DNA from: CAYNWK01 sp964400875
GTDB taxonomy: Bacteria > Chloroflexota > Anaerolineae > Anaerolineales > UBA4823
NCBI GenBank assembly: GCA_964400875.1
Contig: CAYNWK010000002.1
Coordinates: 58,606 to 122,605, forward strand
Direction: 5' to 3'
DNA length: 64,000 nucleotides
This document shows, piece after piece, positions 1 to 8,495 of the stretch (position 1 is the first letter of the stretch; the number at the start of each line of letters is the position of its first letter). A model generated the notes under the pieces. The model saw only the letters and a list, made by a program, of their open reading frames with translations, was not told the DNA's origin and did not search any database. Position numbers and translations under genes: made by a program.

Positions 1-841
1 GATCGATTGGGATACAGTGACCCCCCAAACCCGGTCCGGGGGTGAACTTCATAAATCCGAAGGGCTTGGTCGCCGCAGCGTCGATCACCTCCCAGACGTC
101 GATCCCCAGCTTGTCGCACATGATCGCCATCTCATTGACTAGGCCGATGTTGATCATCCGGAAGGTGTTCTCTAGCAGCTTGGCCATCTCGGCCACTTCC
201 GTGGAGGAAACCGGTACAACCGTCTCCAACGCCTGTCTGTACCAGGCAGCTGCCAGCTTGCTGCACTCGGGCGTGATCCCGCCGATAACCTTGGGCGTAT
301 TGTAGGTGGTCCAATCCGTCCGTCCAGGATCGACCCGCTCCGGGGAAAACGCCAGAAAGAAATCCTCCCCCACGACCAGACCGGAGGCTTCGCTTAACTT
401 CGGCAGCAGGATCTCGCGAGTTGTGCCGGGATAGGTGGTAGATTCCAGGACGATCACCATCCCTGAGTGCATGTATTTCGCCAGGTCGTCAGTCGCCGTC
501 AGGATGTAAGACAGGTCCGGGTCGCCGGTCTTGCGCAAAGGTGTGGGCACGCAAATGCTTACCGCGTCCGTCTCCCGGATGGCGGAGAATTCCGTGGTGC
601 CTCTCAAACGACCACTCTCAAGCAGTCGTGCCACCTGTTCGCCAGGGACATCCTGAATGTAACTTTCACCCCGGTTGATGGCCTCGACCTTGCGTACGTC
701 CGGGTCGATGCCGGTCACTTCAAAACCGGACTCGGCAAAAATGGTCGCCAGGGGCAGGCCAACGTAGCCCAAACCCAAAACGGCGATCTTCACTTCACGG
801 CGGTCTAGCCGGTCTAACATAGATTGAACTGCTGGATTCAT
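1..841 (-). CDS. UDP-sugar (WbpA/TviB-like) dehydrogenase, C-terminus outside the window
   Basis: The reverse strand is open from the ATG at 841 to the window edge (280 codons). The protein has an N-terminal Rossmann motif GLGYVG (residues 23-28), a mid-region containing SPERVDPG, the AEMAKLLENTFR helix, and runs off the window just after GLGGHCIP, which carries the active-site cysteine of the UDP-glucose/GDP-mannose dehydrogenase family. These NAD-dependent enzymes oxidise the C6 hydroxyl of a UDP-hexose to a uronate for capsule or O-antigen. The GLGYVGLPLA start and SPERVDPG are typical of the UDP-N-acetyl-hexosamine branch, but substrate cannot be fixed. An AGAGGA ribosome site precedes the start. 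The C-terminal substrate domain is missing only because the window ends. Confidence 0.85.
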   Translation of the reverse strand, partial: MNPAVQSMLDRLDRREVKIAVLGLGYVGLPLATIFAESGFEVTGIDPDVRKVEAINRGESYIQDVPGEQVARLLESGRLRGTTEFSAIRETDAVSICVPTPLRKTGDPDLSYILTATDDLAKYMHSGMVIVLESTTYPGTTREILLPKLSEASGLVVGEDFFLAFSPERVDPGRTDWTTYNTPKVIGGITPECSKLAAAWYRQALETVVPVSSTEVAEMAKLLENTFRMINIGLVNEMAIMCDKLGIDVWEVIDAAATKPFGFMKFTPGPGLGGHCIPID

Positions 842-898
842 GTGGTCCTCTTTGTCTAAGCAGGTGAGTGGCAGGTATTATAGATCGGCAAACTGCCA

Positions 899-939
899 GA
901 CAAAACCCCCACTTTCCCGGCGAACTGCGTAACTTCTAA
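899..939 (-). repeat. Partial copy of the TTACGCA MITE family (copy 1)
   Basis: Read on the reverse strand, 939 to about 905 gives TTAGAAGTTACGCAGTTCGCC, closely matching the left end of the copy at 2027. The other terminal repeat is not recognisable, so the left boundary is approximate. It lies in the gap between two leftward genes. Confidence 0.45.
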
Positions 940-976
940 CTTTTTTAGCAGCATCGCCGACAATCATACCACTTCA

Positions 977-2020
977 TCAAATTGGGGCAAACCTCATCAA
1001 CACAGCGAGGTGATCGGAATGTTTGAGATCCTGAGTTTCTAAATGCTGGGCGTCGATCACCTTCCATGGTTGATCCCCTGGCTGTAAAAAGATGTAATCA
1101 AGCCGGCGTTTACCGATTAGACGACCCAAGACCCCATCCAAGGCATGAGTCGCGCCTTGCTGCCCGGGACGTGTGCTGCGAAAGGTGTCTAACCAGACTG
1201 TTTGCATCTTCCTGATCTGCTGGCTATTCTCGGAGGCGTTAAAATCGCCGCCCACCAGCGCCATGCGCCCCTGCGCCGATGCCTCGATCCATTGGTGCAG
1301 CAACATGACCTGACGAATATTGCGACGCTTTCTCAAACTCAGATGGACGCTGGTTGCTAAGAACTCCCTGCCAGGCGCTTTAATATTAACGGTCAAGGCC
1401 AACCGGTTAATCAAAAGGTCATTCCCCTGATTCAATTCGAGGACCTGTGGGTCTTCGAGCGGAAAGCTGCTGAAAACCGCTAACCCTTCCTCAAAACCAA
1501 TCTGCCGGTGCCCATTAGCTCTGGCATAAACGTAAGCCATACCTAAACGTTCAGCCAACCATTTCTCGACATGCACCTCTGCGGTTCTCGCCACTTCCTG
1601 GAGAAGTAATATGTCCGCTTTTTCCCTTTCAACGAGTTCTGCAAAGGCTTCCAAGCGCTGGCGCAATCGTCGGTGTCGAGGCCAATCATGGCATAGGTTA
1701 GCGCTCATCACGGAGAGGCTGTCGCTGCCAGAGCGTAACCCTTTCAACGGAGATCTGATCATCGAGAACTGGCCAACAGGTCTGGTTACGGCAGCCGCTT
1801 TTCGTATCGCGGGCTTCAGAGAATGCAAGCCGGGGATACGCGTTACGGCGCTTATAAGCCTGCTTATCCATCGAAATTTGGTTGAATTTCTCTTAAATTT
1901 ATAGGTATTGCCAATATCAATTATTTGCGGAATTTCTTTTGTCAAATATGGCTCCAGGGATTGAAATCGCCCCCCACAAAAACATTTATACCATATCCCC
2001 CATAGTCGTTCCAATTTCAA
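977..2020 (-). CDS. Endonuclease/exonuclease/phosphatase (EEP) family protein
   Basis: This is a 347-residue open frame with the EEP fold signatures in order: SANLCHDW (about residue 106), LLQEV with the metal-binding Glu (about 141), GGDFNAS (about 259), RLDYIF (about 315) and SDHLAV with catalytic His 337. The family hydrolyses phosphodiesters in nucleic acids, phosphoinositides or sphingomyelin; the substrate is not readable here. Residues 1-95 are AT-rich in codon use and not conserved EEP sequence, so the true start may lie downstream, for example at the Met in SMIRSPLKG. There is no obvious signal peptide. It sits downstream of a phospholipid-type CDP-alcohol transferase but is separated from it by a MITE remnant. 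Confidence 0.75.
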   Translation of the reverse strand: MKLERLWGIWYKCFCGGRFQSLEPYLTKEIPQIIDIGNTYKFKRNSTKFRWISRLISAVTRIPGLHSLKPAIRKAAAVTRPVGQFSMIRSPLKGLRSGSDSLSVMSANLCHDWPRHRRLRQRLEAFAELVEREKADILLLQEVARTAEVHVEKWLAERLGMAYVYARANGHRQIGFEEGLAVFSSFPLEDPQVLELNQGNDLLINRLALTVNIKAPGREFLATSVHLSLRKRRNIRQVMLLHQWIEASAQGRMALVGGDFNASENSQQIRKMQTVWLDTFRSTRPGQQGATHALDGVLGRLIGKRRLDYIFLQPGDQPWKVIDAQHLETQDLKHSDHLAVLMRFAPI

Positions 2021-2026
2021 TACTAT

Positions 2027-2100
2027 TAGGAGTTACGCAGTTCGCCAGCGAAGTCGGTGTGTTTGGGTGGCAGCACTGAACCCACAAAACTTCGTTCACT
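2027..2100 (+). repeat. TTACGCA MITE family, right end lost (copy 2)
   Basis: The left terminal repeat TAGGAGTTACGCAG (2027-2040) is intact and is followed by the family's central GTGTGTTTGGGTGG and CCCACAAAAC arms. The right terminal repeat is missing; the element breaks off where the neighbouring gene ends at 2099. It separates two leftward genes. Confidence 0.6.
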
Positions 2101-2683
2101 ATCCGATTTTTGTATTATCTTGCTCTCGAATCTTAATCTTACGCAAACCAGCAAGGAATTGGGGAATCACAACTTGCGGAAAGCGAGGCCAAGTGATCAC
2201 CACCACTCCAATCAGCCAGATCACCAACCAACAGGCTACGATGGGATTTTGCACGTATGCAAAAAATATAAACAATGCGTAGATCGGTGCTTGGAAAAGC
2301 ATCCCTAAGGATCTCGGGATGCCGATACGCCAAAAAATCACCGCCCAATACAAAAGATACCCAAGCACCAGCCAGACGTTAATCCGTCCCGAGACCAACA
2401 AGTAAACCAACAGTCCAACAGAGACAGTCATATCAATCTCTAAATCGTGTTCTCCCCACCATGAGTGGTATTTTCGTCGACTACGGCGCGCCAAGGGACC
2501 GTCTAGGATATCGCCAGTCCAATCCAAGATCATCGCCCAGACCGCAATCTCCAACCCCTCCTTGCCACGGGATAGTCCTAACCACACCAACCCGCATCCC
2601 AACAATAAACGAGAGCAAGTCAGCAGATCGGCAAATTGTTTTGCGACCAAAATAGAACCCTCACCCGCCCATGGATCGTACAA
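2099..2683 (-). CDS. CDP-alcohol phosphatidyltransferase family membrane protein
   Basis: The 194-residue product carries the CDP-alcohol phosphotransferase signature DWTGDILDGPLARR (about residues 53-66) followed by DLEID, within a polytopic membrane protein of about five or six helices. The family moves a phosphoalcohol from CDP-alcohol in phospholipid synthesis at the membrane. The classical pattern DxxDGxxAR-x8-GxxxDxxxD is kept except that Trp occupies the second Gly position and a Gly lies next to it, so activity is likely but not certain. The start overlaps the end of the upstream UspA gene by 23 bp, suggesting co-transcription. Its alcohol acceptor (glycerophosphate, inositol or serine) cannot be told. 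Confidence 0.75.
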   Translation of the reverse strand: MYDPWAGEGSILVAKQFADLLTCSRLLLGCGLVWLGLSRGKEGLEIAVWAMILDWTGDILDGPLARRSRRKYHSWWGEHDLEIDMTVSVGLLVYLLVSGRINVWLVLGYLLYWAVIFWRIGIPRSLGMLFQAPIYALFIFFAYVQNPIVACWLVIWLIGVVVITWPRFPQVVIPQFLAGLRKIKIREQDNTKIG

Positions 2684-3572
2684 TCATTGTAGACCGATCG
2701 GCGTAATGAACTAGCTTACGTGAGACGCTACCTAAAAGTAAGCTCTCGACCGGTCCTAACCCGCGCGAACCGGCCACGATCAGGTCGATCTCGTTTACCC
2801 GAGCATACTCGATCAACTCGGTCGCGGCATCCCCCCGAACCAATACACTTTTCAAATCCACCTTTCCGGAGTGTGCGCTTAAGTAATATCGCTCCATCTT
2901 GGCGAGCATCTCTTGTCCAGCTCTTTCCTCATCTTCCCCCTGGCGCGCCTCGGTCAGTTCAACCTCACGAATCTGAGCTTGTCGGGCAGATTCCATCTCA
3001 AGAGGCCAGGCTTGCGCCCAATTTGGCGGCAGACCAATCGGTGGCAATACGTGCATTAGATAAACTTCAACCTCTGCTGGTAGTGGAAATCTCGCCAGAT
3101 ATAAAGCTGCTTCCTGGCATTCCGGTGAACCGTCCACCGCCAACAGCGTTTTATGAAGACCTTGATAAGGCGCCCGGATCAACAATACCGGACAAATCGC
3201 ATGCTCGACCAGGGTCTGGGCCACGCTACCTAAAAGAATACCCAAGGTCCCGCGTAATCCTTTCGCGCCAAGCACAATCAAGTCAGGGTGATTAATCTCG
3301 GCGTATTCCAGCAGCTCGTGTGAAGGATACCCGGTGATAAGTTTTGTCTCTACCGCACATTCCACGTCGCTTAACATATCCCCGGCGCGCGCCAGCATAG
3401 CTTCCAAAGCGGCGTAGTTCGAGGCGTTGCGCGGCAACATAACCGTCACGATCGTGATGACGGTATCTGCACCCCATTGGAAATCGTGCACAAATTGGGT
3501 AGCTGCCCAAGAATGGTCCGAACCGTCTATTGCCAGCAAAATGGAGTGGATCCTACCAATCGAGTCGTCCAT
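2661..3572 (-). CDS. Tandem UspA universal stress protein
   Basis: The 303-residue protein has two UspA domains. The first starts at ILLAIDGSDHS and ends at GAKGLRGTLGILLGSVAQ; the second starts at TLLAVDGSPE and ends at GSRGLGPVESLLLGSVSRK. Both keep the G-x2-G-x9-G(S) ATP-binding loop, so both halves probably bind ATP. The start is set at the ATG at 3572 because AAGGAGG lies 6 nt upstream; an open frame continues further upstream without a ribosome site. UspA proteins are cytoplasmic and accumulate under starvation or energy stress. It overlaps the downstream phosphatidyltransferase gene by 23 bp. Confidence 0.88.
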   Translation of the reverse strand: MDDSIGRIHSILLAIDGSDHSWAATQFVHDFQWGADTVITIVTVMLPRNASNYAALEAMLARAGDMLSDVECAVETKLITGYPSHELLEYAEINHPDLIVLGAKGLRGTLGILLGSVAQTLVEHAICPVLLIRAPYQGLHKTLLAVDGSPECQEAALYLARFPLPAEVEVYLMHVLPPIGLPPNWAQAWPLEMESARQAQIREVELTEARQGEDEERAGQEMLAKMERYYLSAHSGKVDLKSVLVRGDAATELIEYARVNEIDLIVAGSRGLGPVESLLLGSVSRKLVHYADRSTMIVRSMGG

Positions 3573-3802
3573 CTCAGCCTCCTTATCAACCGAGCTTAGA
3601 ACTGACTCAAGGACACCCTCTTTCCCCCTCATTCAGATATCCCAACATCCATTTCCACTATATCAAATTTATCCCCCGAATTCAAGAGGTATCATTCAAA
3701 TACGCAGGACAGTTGCATTTGCCCTTGCTAGGTAGCGCACTCCCGTAACACAGGGGTTGCAGGGTACGCGCCAAGCGTCTCAGCTACAGAGGCGATCAGA
3801 GG

Positions 3803-4444
3803 TTAGAACAAGCTCAACTGCTGGGGATTATCGCTCTTCCCGTTTGCCGGTTCGACATACTCCGGGGCTTCACCAGCGGTAGCGATCATTTCAGGAAGCC
3901 TGGAGAAGTCGCTTTCGATGGTCGGTTTCAATGACCTTTGGTGAAGCGCAGCCGCTGGGTGGTACATGGGGACGATCAGCCGGCCGCGCACCTGCCTGGC
4001 TTGACCGTGCACGTCGCTGATTTTGACGTTCGGCAAGAAATACCCCATTGAAAATCTTCCCAGCGTAACGATCACTTTCGGGTTGATCGCTTGGATCTGC
4101 CTCTCAAGATAGTTGCTCGTACAGGCGCTCACCTCTTCGGGTTTGGGGTCCCGATTACCCGGCGGGCGGCACTTGACCACATTGGTGATAAAAACCTGCT
4201 CACGGCTCATCCCGATATTAGCCAACAACTCCTCTAAAAACTTGCCGGCAGCCCCAACAAATGGGCGCCCCTGTTCGTTTTCATGAAACCCCGGGCCTTC
4301 ACCAATGAATAGGATCTCGGCGTTGGTCGGGCCTTCCCCTGGGACAGCGTTTTTGCGAGAGTATTGCAGTTCGCATTTGGTGCAAACCCTGGTCTCCTTG
4401 GCAACCTGCTGCAAGATTTCTTCAGAATTCAAGAGTACCTCCAA
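3803..4444 (-). CDS. udg: Family 4 uracil-DNA glycosylase, [4Fe-4S]
   Basis: The 213-residue product removes uracil from DNA. It has the family-4 iron-sulfur ligands C21, C24, C92 and C108, motif A GEGPG (48-52) and the C-terminal motif HPAAA (about 162). The sequence begins within the preceding rimI coding region (16-bp overlap), so it is the last gene of the tsaE-tsaB-rimI-udg run. The C-terminal 35 residues after the catalytic domain are non-conserved and end in QQLSLF; this QxxLF-like tail resembles a sliding-clamp binding peptide, which is an inference only. Confidence 0.9.
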   Translation of the reverse strand: MEVLLNSEEILQQVAKETRVCTKCELQYSRKNAVPGEGPTNAEILFIGEGPGFHENEQGRPFVGAAGKFLEELLANIGMSREQVFITNVVKCRPPGNRDPKPEEVSACTSNYLERQIQAINPKVIVTLGRFSMGYFLPNVKISDVHGQARQVRGRLIVPMYHPAAALHQRSLKPTIESDFSRLPEMIATAGEAPEYVEPANGKSDNPQQLSLF

Positions 4445-4974
4445 GAAGATCCACGTTCATTTAAACGGCTTTCCATCCAGACCAAATAATCCTGATCCAG
4501 GTTATTCACCGTCATCAAGATCGCGTCTTCGGCGTTATCTTTATAGTAGCGCGGCCGTCTGCCGACCACCTCGAAACCAAAACGTTTGTACAGGGATTGC
4601 GCGGCATGGTTGGAAGCGCGCACTTCGAGCGTCGCTTGCTCTGCGCCTCGCCGGATCACGCTTTCCAAGGATTTAGCCAGCAAGTGAGCGCCAATCCCCA
4701 GCTGGCGGTAATCCGGATGGACGGCGATGGTGGCAATATGCGCCTCATCGATGATCAACCAGATCACGGTCATGCCGACGATCAGTTTCTCGCCGCTCGG
4801 CGAGTCGATCTCAGCAACCCATAAGATCGACTTCGAGTTGCTGTTCAATTCATAATGATAGGCGCGGGTCGGCCAAGGCGTACTGAACGATGCACGATCG
4901 ATCGCCTGGACTGCTTCGATATCCTCCAACTGCATGGGACGAAAATGGAGCGTAAAGGTGTCTGAGCTGATCAT
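4429..4974 (-). CDS. rimI: Ribosomal protein alanine N-acetyltransferase RimI-like (GNAT)
   Basis: The 181-residue protein is a GNAT acetyltransferase with the acetyl-CoA loop RQLGIGAHLL and the C-terminal ASNHAAQSLYKRFGFEVVGRR region typical of RimI. The start at 4974 is chosen because its ATG overlaps the tsaB stop (ATGA), a translational coupling pattern; an upstream extension of the frame only shadows tsaB. RimI acetylates the N-terminus of ribosomal protein S18 in E. coli, and tsaE-tsaB-rimI clusters are common in bacteria. The C-terminus overlaps udg by 16 bp. Confidence 0.88.
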   Translation of the reverse strand: MISSDTFTLHFRPMQLEDIEAVQAIDRASFSTPWPTRAYHYELNSNSKSILWVAEIDSPSGEKLIVGMTVIWLIIDEAHIATIAVHPDYRQLGIGAHLLAKSLESVIRRGAEQATLEVRASNHAAQSLYKRFGFEVVGRRPRYYKDNAEDAILMTVNNLDQDYLVWMESRLNERGSSWRYS

Positions 4975-5642
4975 TCGGGGATATTGTTGTGCGTCCGCAG
5001 GTATATTGGCGCCAGGGTTGCCGGATCGTCCCAGCGATCGGCTTGCAGACGATCCCAGGCCAACTCGGCAAGAAAAGACGGTCGCCGCACCGATTGCGCT
5101 GGAGAACAGAGCACAACGTTCACCCATTTCCTGGCTAACAACCTTCGTTCCTCCTCATCAAGCTCGCCGCAAATCATGGTCGGCTCATTGATCCTGGCGT
5201 TTAAATTCCTGGCGGTAAGTATCTCTGCATCTCCCGAGGATGACCAGGCATCCCCTTCACGATGGTACCAGCCGACTGCCAGACGGGCGCGTCCCGCTCG
5301 CAGTACAGCAGCCAGCCGCATATCCTGAGCTGGCTGTGCTGCCGCCAGGACATCCAGGGTGGGCACTCCGAAGATCGGTTTGCCTCGAGCCAGCGCCAGG
5401 CCTTTGGCGACCGCCAGTCCGATCCGTATCCCCGTGAACGACCCGGGGCCAATCGCTATAGCGATACCGCTGAGAGCCCGCATCGAAATATCCGCCCGGT
5501 TGAGCATTTGGTTGATCGCCGGCGCTAGCTCTACGGTGTGATAATTTGAGCTCGACCAGATCATCTCGCTGAGTACCTGGACGCCATCGTACAGGGCGAG
5601 GCCCACCGTTCGAGTAGAGGTATCAATAGCCAGCAGCATCAA
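4971..5642 (-). CDS. tsaB: tRNA t6A biosynthesis protein TsaB
   Basis: The 223-residue product has the ASKHA-fold start LLAIDTSTRTVGLAL and the conserved AIAIGPGSFTGIRIGLA segment (about residues 64-80). TsaB partners TsaD and TsaE to make N6-threonylcarbamoyladenosine on tRNAs that read ANN codons. Start and stop overlap the neighbours by 4 bp each (ATGA with tsaE upstream and rimI downstream), so the three are translated as a coupled set. TsaD is not in the window. Confidence 0.92.
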   Translation of the reverse strand: MMLLAIDTSTRTVGLALYDGVQVLSEMIWSSSNYHTVELAPAINQMLNRADISMRALSGIAIAIGPGSFTGIRIGLAVAKGLALARGKPIFGVPTLDVLAAAQPAQDMRLAAVLRAGRARLAVGWYHREGDAWSSSGDAEILTARNLNARINEPTMICGELDEEERRLLARKWVNVVLCSPAQSVRRPSFLAELAWDRLQADRWDDPATLAPIYLRTHNNIPE

Positions 5643-6136
5643 CCACTCCCATACACCCGCTTGCGAAATTTCTCCAGGAGAGCCTGATAATGCTCGCCGT
5701 TCGCGGAGAAAATCAGATCGCGCTGATCGTTATTAATCGTTCGCAGGCTGACCCACAGATTCTCAGCCGGCAAAGCTTTTTTAATTCGATCCGCCCATTC
5801 GACGATCAAGGGGCTGCCAGCCACGAGCGTATCGATATCCAGGTCTTCAGCTTCCTCCGGACCGCTCAAGCGGTAACCGTCGAGGTGGTAAAAACGCTCA
5901 CCTTGTGGGCGACGGTAAAGGTTGACAAGGACGAAGGTCGGACTGGTGACCTGATCGAGAGAGCCCCAACCGGAGGCGACGCCCTGCACAAAAGTCGTCT
6001 TGCCGGACCCCAGATCGCCAACCAGGCAAATCACATCACCTGGGGCAAGCAAAGCGCCCAAACGCATACCCACGCGGCGGGTTTGCTCTGGGCTCCGGCT
6101 GATCACTTCGACGGAATGAGCGTTGAGGATCGGCAT
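5639..6136 (-). CDS. tsaE: tRNA t6A biosynthesis ATPase TsaE
   Basis: This 165-residue P-loop protein has Walker A GDLGSGKTTF (about 42-51), the TSPTFVLVNLY segment and the HLDGYRL motif of TsaE. It hydrolyses ATP to turn over the TsaB-TsaD complex. A TATAAT box on the reverse strand lies 9 nt upstream of the ATG at 6136, so the transcript starting here would have only about 2 nt of leader. The gene heads the tsaE-tsaB-rimI-udg unit, 67 bp downstream of pcrA. Confidence 0.92.
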   Translation of the reverse strand: MPILNAHSVEVISRSPEQTRRVGMRLGALLAPGDVICLVGDLGSGKTTFVQGVASGWGSLDQVTSPTFVLVNLYRRPQGERFYHLDGYRLSGPEEAEDLDIDTLVAGSPLIVEWADRIKKALPAENLWVSLRTINNDQRDLIFSANGEHYQALLEKFRKRVYGSG

Positions 6137-6143
6137 GTCTGGT

Positions 6144-6153
6144 CGATTATACG
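6144..6153 (-). promoter_or_regulatory. -10 box of the tsaE promoter (near-leaderless)
   Basis: Reverse strand reads GTATAATCG with TATAAT ending 9 nt before the tsaE ATG. The expected transcription start falls about 2 nt before the start codon. The -35 region at the proper distance (TTCCCG) is weak. Confidence 0.45.
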
Positions 6154-6203
6154 CCGTGAAGCGCTTTGCGGGAAGCGTCCTGCGTGAATTTGCCCCCGGC
6201 CTC

Positions 6204-8387
6204 TTATGATTCTTCTAACATCTCCAGCTTGGCCAGCGAAGCCGCCACCCTTTTCAGGCCAACCTTATTGAAAAAAATATCGACGATCTCATCGTCGTCC
6301 TCCAGGCGGGAATTAAGCACCATCCCTTCACCCCAGACAGGGTGTTCCACTCGCGCGCCGGGTTGGTACTGCGGTTTAACCAGATGCGCCGAACCGGCGT
6401 TGCCTGAATCCCACCGGTCAGGTCGGTAGATTTCTCGAGCTTGCGAACGGCGGCCATAACCGCTGACTTCCTCTTGATCGAACAACTCTTCGGGAATATC
6501 ACCCAGGAAGCGTGACTGGTCGGAGGGCTCGTTGTACCCGTAAAAACTTCGGTTGATCGGGCTGAATAAAAACAAACGATCCTTAGCACGGGTGATGCCC
6601 ACATAGAACAGGCGGCGTTCCTCCTGCATAGCCTCCGGATCATCAAATGACCGAGAATGCGGCAAAGTGCCGTCATTGAGACCAACGATAAACACATAGG
6701 GGAACTCCAACCCCTTGGCGGCGTGCAGTGTAAGCAGGGTCGGAACGTTGGCAGAGGCGTCGATGGTATCCTGGTCGGATACCAGCGCGATATCCTCTAG
6801 AAAAGCGGACAGGCTCTCCTCCTTATGCTCCATAGCCAGCCGGCGCAGCTCTTGCACGTTCTCCCAACGCTCCGCGCCTTCCTCGCTGCCGTCATCGATA
6901 TAATCGCGATAATCCGTATCGACCAGGATGCGGTCCAAAAGGTCAAGAGGAGCAAACTGCTCGCGCTGCTCAACCCAATTGAGCAGCATGCTTCCAAAAT
7001 TGACCAGCGCCGAGGCGGCGCGGGTTGAAAAATATTCTGCGCGCCCAGGATTGGCGCCGCTGCTCAGTTCGAGCAAGAGCTGACCGGGGGTAAGGCCAAG
7101 CTGCTGGGCGCGGGTGCGCAGGGCCGCGCTGGTCTTAGTGCCGATGCCTCTTGAGGGGACGTTAATTACCCGGCTCAGGCTGATATCGTCATCCGGATTT
7201 TGAACCAGGCGTAAATATGCAATCACATCTTTGATCTCGCGCCGGCCGTAAAAGCGCTGCGCGCCGACCAGTTTATACGGCAGGCTGCGCCGCAAGAATG
7301 CCTCCTCGAGTAGCCGGGATTGCGCGTTAGTGCGGTACATAATGGCGCAATCCCCCGGCTGAGCCTGAGCACGTGCGACCAGTCCGGCGATGGTATCGAC
7401 CACGATGGAAGCTTCTTCCCGGTCATCATAAGGCTCTTTCACCACGATCTTCTGGCCGCGCCCCCGATCGGTGAACAACCGTTTTGGCGTCCGGTAAGGA
7501 TGCTGGTCGATCACCGCCATGGCCGTATCCAGGATGGTCTGCGTAGAACGGTAGTTTTGTTCCAACAAGATCACCTGGGCATCCGGGAAATCATCTTCGA
7601 AACGCAGCACATTTCGGTAATCTGCGCCCCGCCAGCGGTAGATCGACTGGTCGGTGTCGCCCACTACGAAGATATTATGGTGAAAGGAGGCTAAATGCCT
7701 GAGCAGGACGTATTGGGCCAGATTCGTGTCCTGGAATTCATCCACCAAGACGTGCTCGTAGCGCCGGGCGTACTTCTCACGCACTGCCGGCGATTCTTCC
7801 AACAAAAAGGCCGTCCACAGTAACAGGTCGTCGAAGTCCACGCCGTTGCTGGCTAAGAGCAGCTCCTGGTAGCGACTGTAAACGCGTTTGACCACTTCAT
7901 CGCGATACGTCTGGATGGGGAAATCATCCGGAAGCAGGAGCTCGTTCTTGGCATTCGAGATCGAGGCGTGGACGCTGTGCGGGCGATAGCGCTTCTCATC
8001 GATGCCCAGGTCGCCCAGTGCAGTTTTTACGACGTTGATCTGGTCGTCGCTGTCGAAGATTACGAAATTGGATCCAAAGGGCAGGCGCTCGGCCTCCCGG
8101 CGCAGGATGCGGGCGCAGATCGCGTGGAAAGTACCCAACGTCAGGCCGCGCGAACCCCCTTCAAGCAGATCCACGACACGCGCTTCCATCTCCCGGGCGG
8201 CTTTGTTCGTAAAGGTGACCGCCAGGATGTGGTACGGCTGCACCCCCAGGTGGGCGATTAAAAAGGCGATGCGGTGGGTCAGCACGCGCGTTTTGCCTGA
8301 CCCGGGCCCTGCCATAACCAAAACCGGACCGAGTTCAGCCGTGACCGCCTGCTGCTGTTGAGGGTTTAAGCCCTCAATAAGATCCAT
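6204..8387 (-). CDS. pcrA: ATP-dependent DNA helicase UvrD/PcrA family
   Basis: The 727-residue superfamily 1A helicase starts at MDLIEGLNPQQ, carries Walker A AGPGSGKTR (about residues 27-35), the DEFQDTN Walker B, QNYRST, LLTLHAAKGLEFPYVF and FYVGITRAKDRL motifs, and ends with a Tudor-like VWGEGMVLN segment as in PcrA. It unwinds DNA 3'-5' in repair and in clearing replication and transcription conflicts. A long in-frame extension upstream of 8387 overlaps the divergent holB gene and is judged non-coding. Divergent arrangement with holB leaves 108 bp for two promoters. It is the first gene of the leftward block continuing into tsaE. Confidence 0.92.
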   Translation of the reverse strand: MDLIEGLNPQQQQAVTAELGPVLVMAGPGSGKTRVLTHRIAFLIAHLGVQPYHILAVTFTNKAAREMEARVVDLLEGGSRGLTLGTFHAICARILRREAERLPFGSNFVIFDSDDQINVVKTALGDLGIDEKRYRPHSVHASISNAKNELLLPDDFPIQTYRDEVVKRVYSRYQELLLASNGVDFDDLLLWTAFLLEESPAVREKYARRYEHVLVDEFQDTNLAQYVLLRHLASFHHNIFVVGDTDQSIYRWRGADYRNVLRFEDDFPDAQVILLEQNYRSTQTILDTAMAVIDQHPYRTPKRLFTDRGRGQKIVVKEPYDDREEASIVVDTIAGLVARAQAQPGDCAIMYRTNAQSRLLEEAFLRRSLPYKLVGAQRFYGRREIKDVIAYLRLVQNPDDDISLSRVINVPSRGIGTKTSAALRTRAQQLGLTPGQLLLELSSGANPGRAEYFSTRAASALVNFGSMLLNWVEQREQFAPLDLLDRILVDTDYRDYIDDGSEEGAERWENVQELRRLAMEHKEESLSAFLEDIALVSDQDTIDASANVPTLLTLHAAKGLEFPYVFIVGLNDGTLPHSRSFDDPEAMQEERRLFYVGITRAKDRLFLFSPINRSFYGYNEPSDQSRFLGDIPEELFDQEEVSGYGRRSQAREIYRPDRWDSGNAGSAHLVKPQYQPGARVEHPVWGEGMVLNSRLEDDDEIVDIFFNKVGLKRVAASLAKLEMLEES

Positions 8388-8460
8388 GAGGTGGATTGTA
8401 ATGTCTGCAGGTAGGCATGTCAACTCGAGTTTGAATCCGCTCAATACGGGAGATATTTTG

Positions 8461-8489
8461 TTGCCAACGCGCGGCCCTTGCGCTACAAT
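8461..8489 (+). promoter_or_regulatory. holB promoter, predicted leaderless
   Basis: TTGCCA (8461-8466), 17-bp spacer, TACAAT (8484-8489). The predicted transcription start, 7 nt beyond the -10 box, is the A of the holB ATG at 8496. No Shine-Dalgarno sequence precedes that ATG. This is the best example of a repeated pattern in this window. Confidence 0.65.
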
Positions 8490-8495
8490 CATCTT